This document shows positions 5,763 through 5,945 of a DNA stretch of 5,945 bases, piece by piece; the first letter of the stretch is position 1; every line of letters begins with the position of its first letter. The notes under the pieces were generated by a model that did no database searches, was not told where the DNA came from, and worked only from the letters and a program-made list of their open reading frames with translations. Where the stretch lies: positions 1 to 5,945 of the forward strand of contig JAADCW010000034.1 in assembly GCA_013154225.1 (NCBI GenBank), written 5' to 3'. The position numbers and the translations under genes were made by a program. The DNA comes from Chloroflexota bacterium (GTDB lineage Bacteria > Chloroflexota > Anaerolineae > Anaerolineales > DRMV01).

Positions 5763-5945
5763 TTAACGGGCTGCAGCCGGCGTGCCACCCGCTTCCAACA
5801 GGCTGGCGCGACGGGCAAAGCGGCCACGCAACACCTCACGCAAGAGGCTCAAGGCTTCGATCAGCCTATCATCGGTCAGGCGATACTCCACCATCGCCCC
5901 TTTGCGTTCGGCCATTACCAAACCTTGTTCGCGAAGCACCTTCAG
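5763..5945 (-). CDS. ArsR-family HTH transcriptional regulator, C-terminal part (5' end outside window)
   Basis: The visible 60 residues, ending in TAA at 5763-5765, are the end of a small winged-helix regulator. They begin within the end of the recognition helix (LKVLREQGLV), continue through the beta-hairpin wing (MAERKGAMVEYRLTD) and finish with a long C-terminal helix (residues about 26-52 of the visible part) and a short Ala/Pro tail. The pattern of an L..L...GLV segment, a charged RKG turn and then .EYRLTD is typical of ArsR/SmtB repressors, which usually repress their own operon until a ligand, metal or reactive sulfur species binds. The gene lies 25 bases upstream of the octaheme cytochrome gene on the same strand, so it is probably the first or an early gene of the operon and its local regulator. 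The visible final helix has no Cys or His, so neither the classical alpha-5 zinc site nor the alpha-5 cysteine of BigR/SqrR-type persulfide sensors is present. The DNA-binding core and any N-terminal sensor residues lie outside the window. Confidence 0.82.
   Translation of the reverse strand: MKVLREQGLVMAERKGAMVEYRLTDDRLIEALSLLREVLRGRFARRASLLEAGGTPAAAR

Overview
The window is a densely packed, single-direction gene cluster. All five genes that can be supported lie on the minus strand with gaps of only 12 to 25 bases, so they read from high to low coordinates as one likely operon. In transcription order they are: the 3' end of an ArsR-family regulator (5763-5945, cut by the window edge), an octaheme c-type cytochrome of the tetrathionate reductase (OTR) family (4292-5737), a fusion of a seven-haem c-type cytochrome with a membrane cytochrome b (1840-4278), a half-size YeeE/YedE sulfur-transport membrane protein (1266-1817), and a second half-size YeeE/YedE protein carrying a rhodanese-like domain (1-1253, 3' end outside the window).

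A joint role is inferred. The two cytochromes together carry 15 CXXCH haem c sites plus a probable di-haem b domain. This is enough to link the membrane quinone pool to a haem-based active site outside the cytoplasmic membrane. The octaheme protein keeps the residues I associate with the unusual lysine-ligated active-site haem of the Shewanella OTR. The two YeeE/YedE halves belong to a family that imports thiosulfate or related sulfur compounds. A coherent model is quinol to cytochrome b to seven-haem module to octaheme enzyme to tetrathionate (or another sulfur or nitrogen oxyanion), with the product, such as thiosulfate, taken up by the YeeE pair, all under an ArsR-type switch. The reverse direction, thiosulfate oxidation feeding the quinone pool, is equally allowed by the sequence. 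The substrate is not shown by sequence alone.

The most unusual points are four. The seven-haem module looks like a diverged relative of the octaheme enzyme next to it that has lost the active-site residues. A canonical EF-hand calcium loop sits inside that module. The rhodanese-like domain fused to the second transporter half has no cysteine at all. The octaheme enzyme appears tethered to the membrane by its N-terminus, whereas the Shewanella enzyme is soluble.

The organism is a bacterium of moderately high GC with an anaerobic or facultative respiratory life. The membrane tether would suit a single-membrane organism, and the gene set resembles what is found in Chloroflexota such as Anaerolineae or Ardenticatenia, but this is a weak guess; sulfur- or metal-respiring Desulfobacterota-type bacteria remain possible. 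No RNA genes, CRISPR arrays, mobile elements, strong terminators or intergenic stretches above 300 bases are present.
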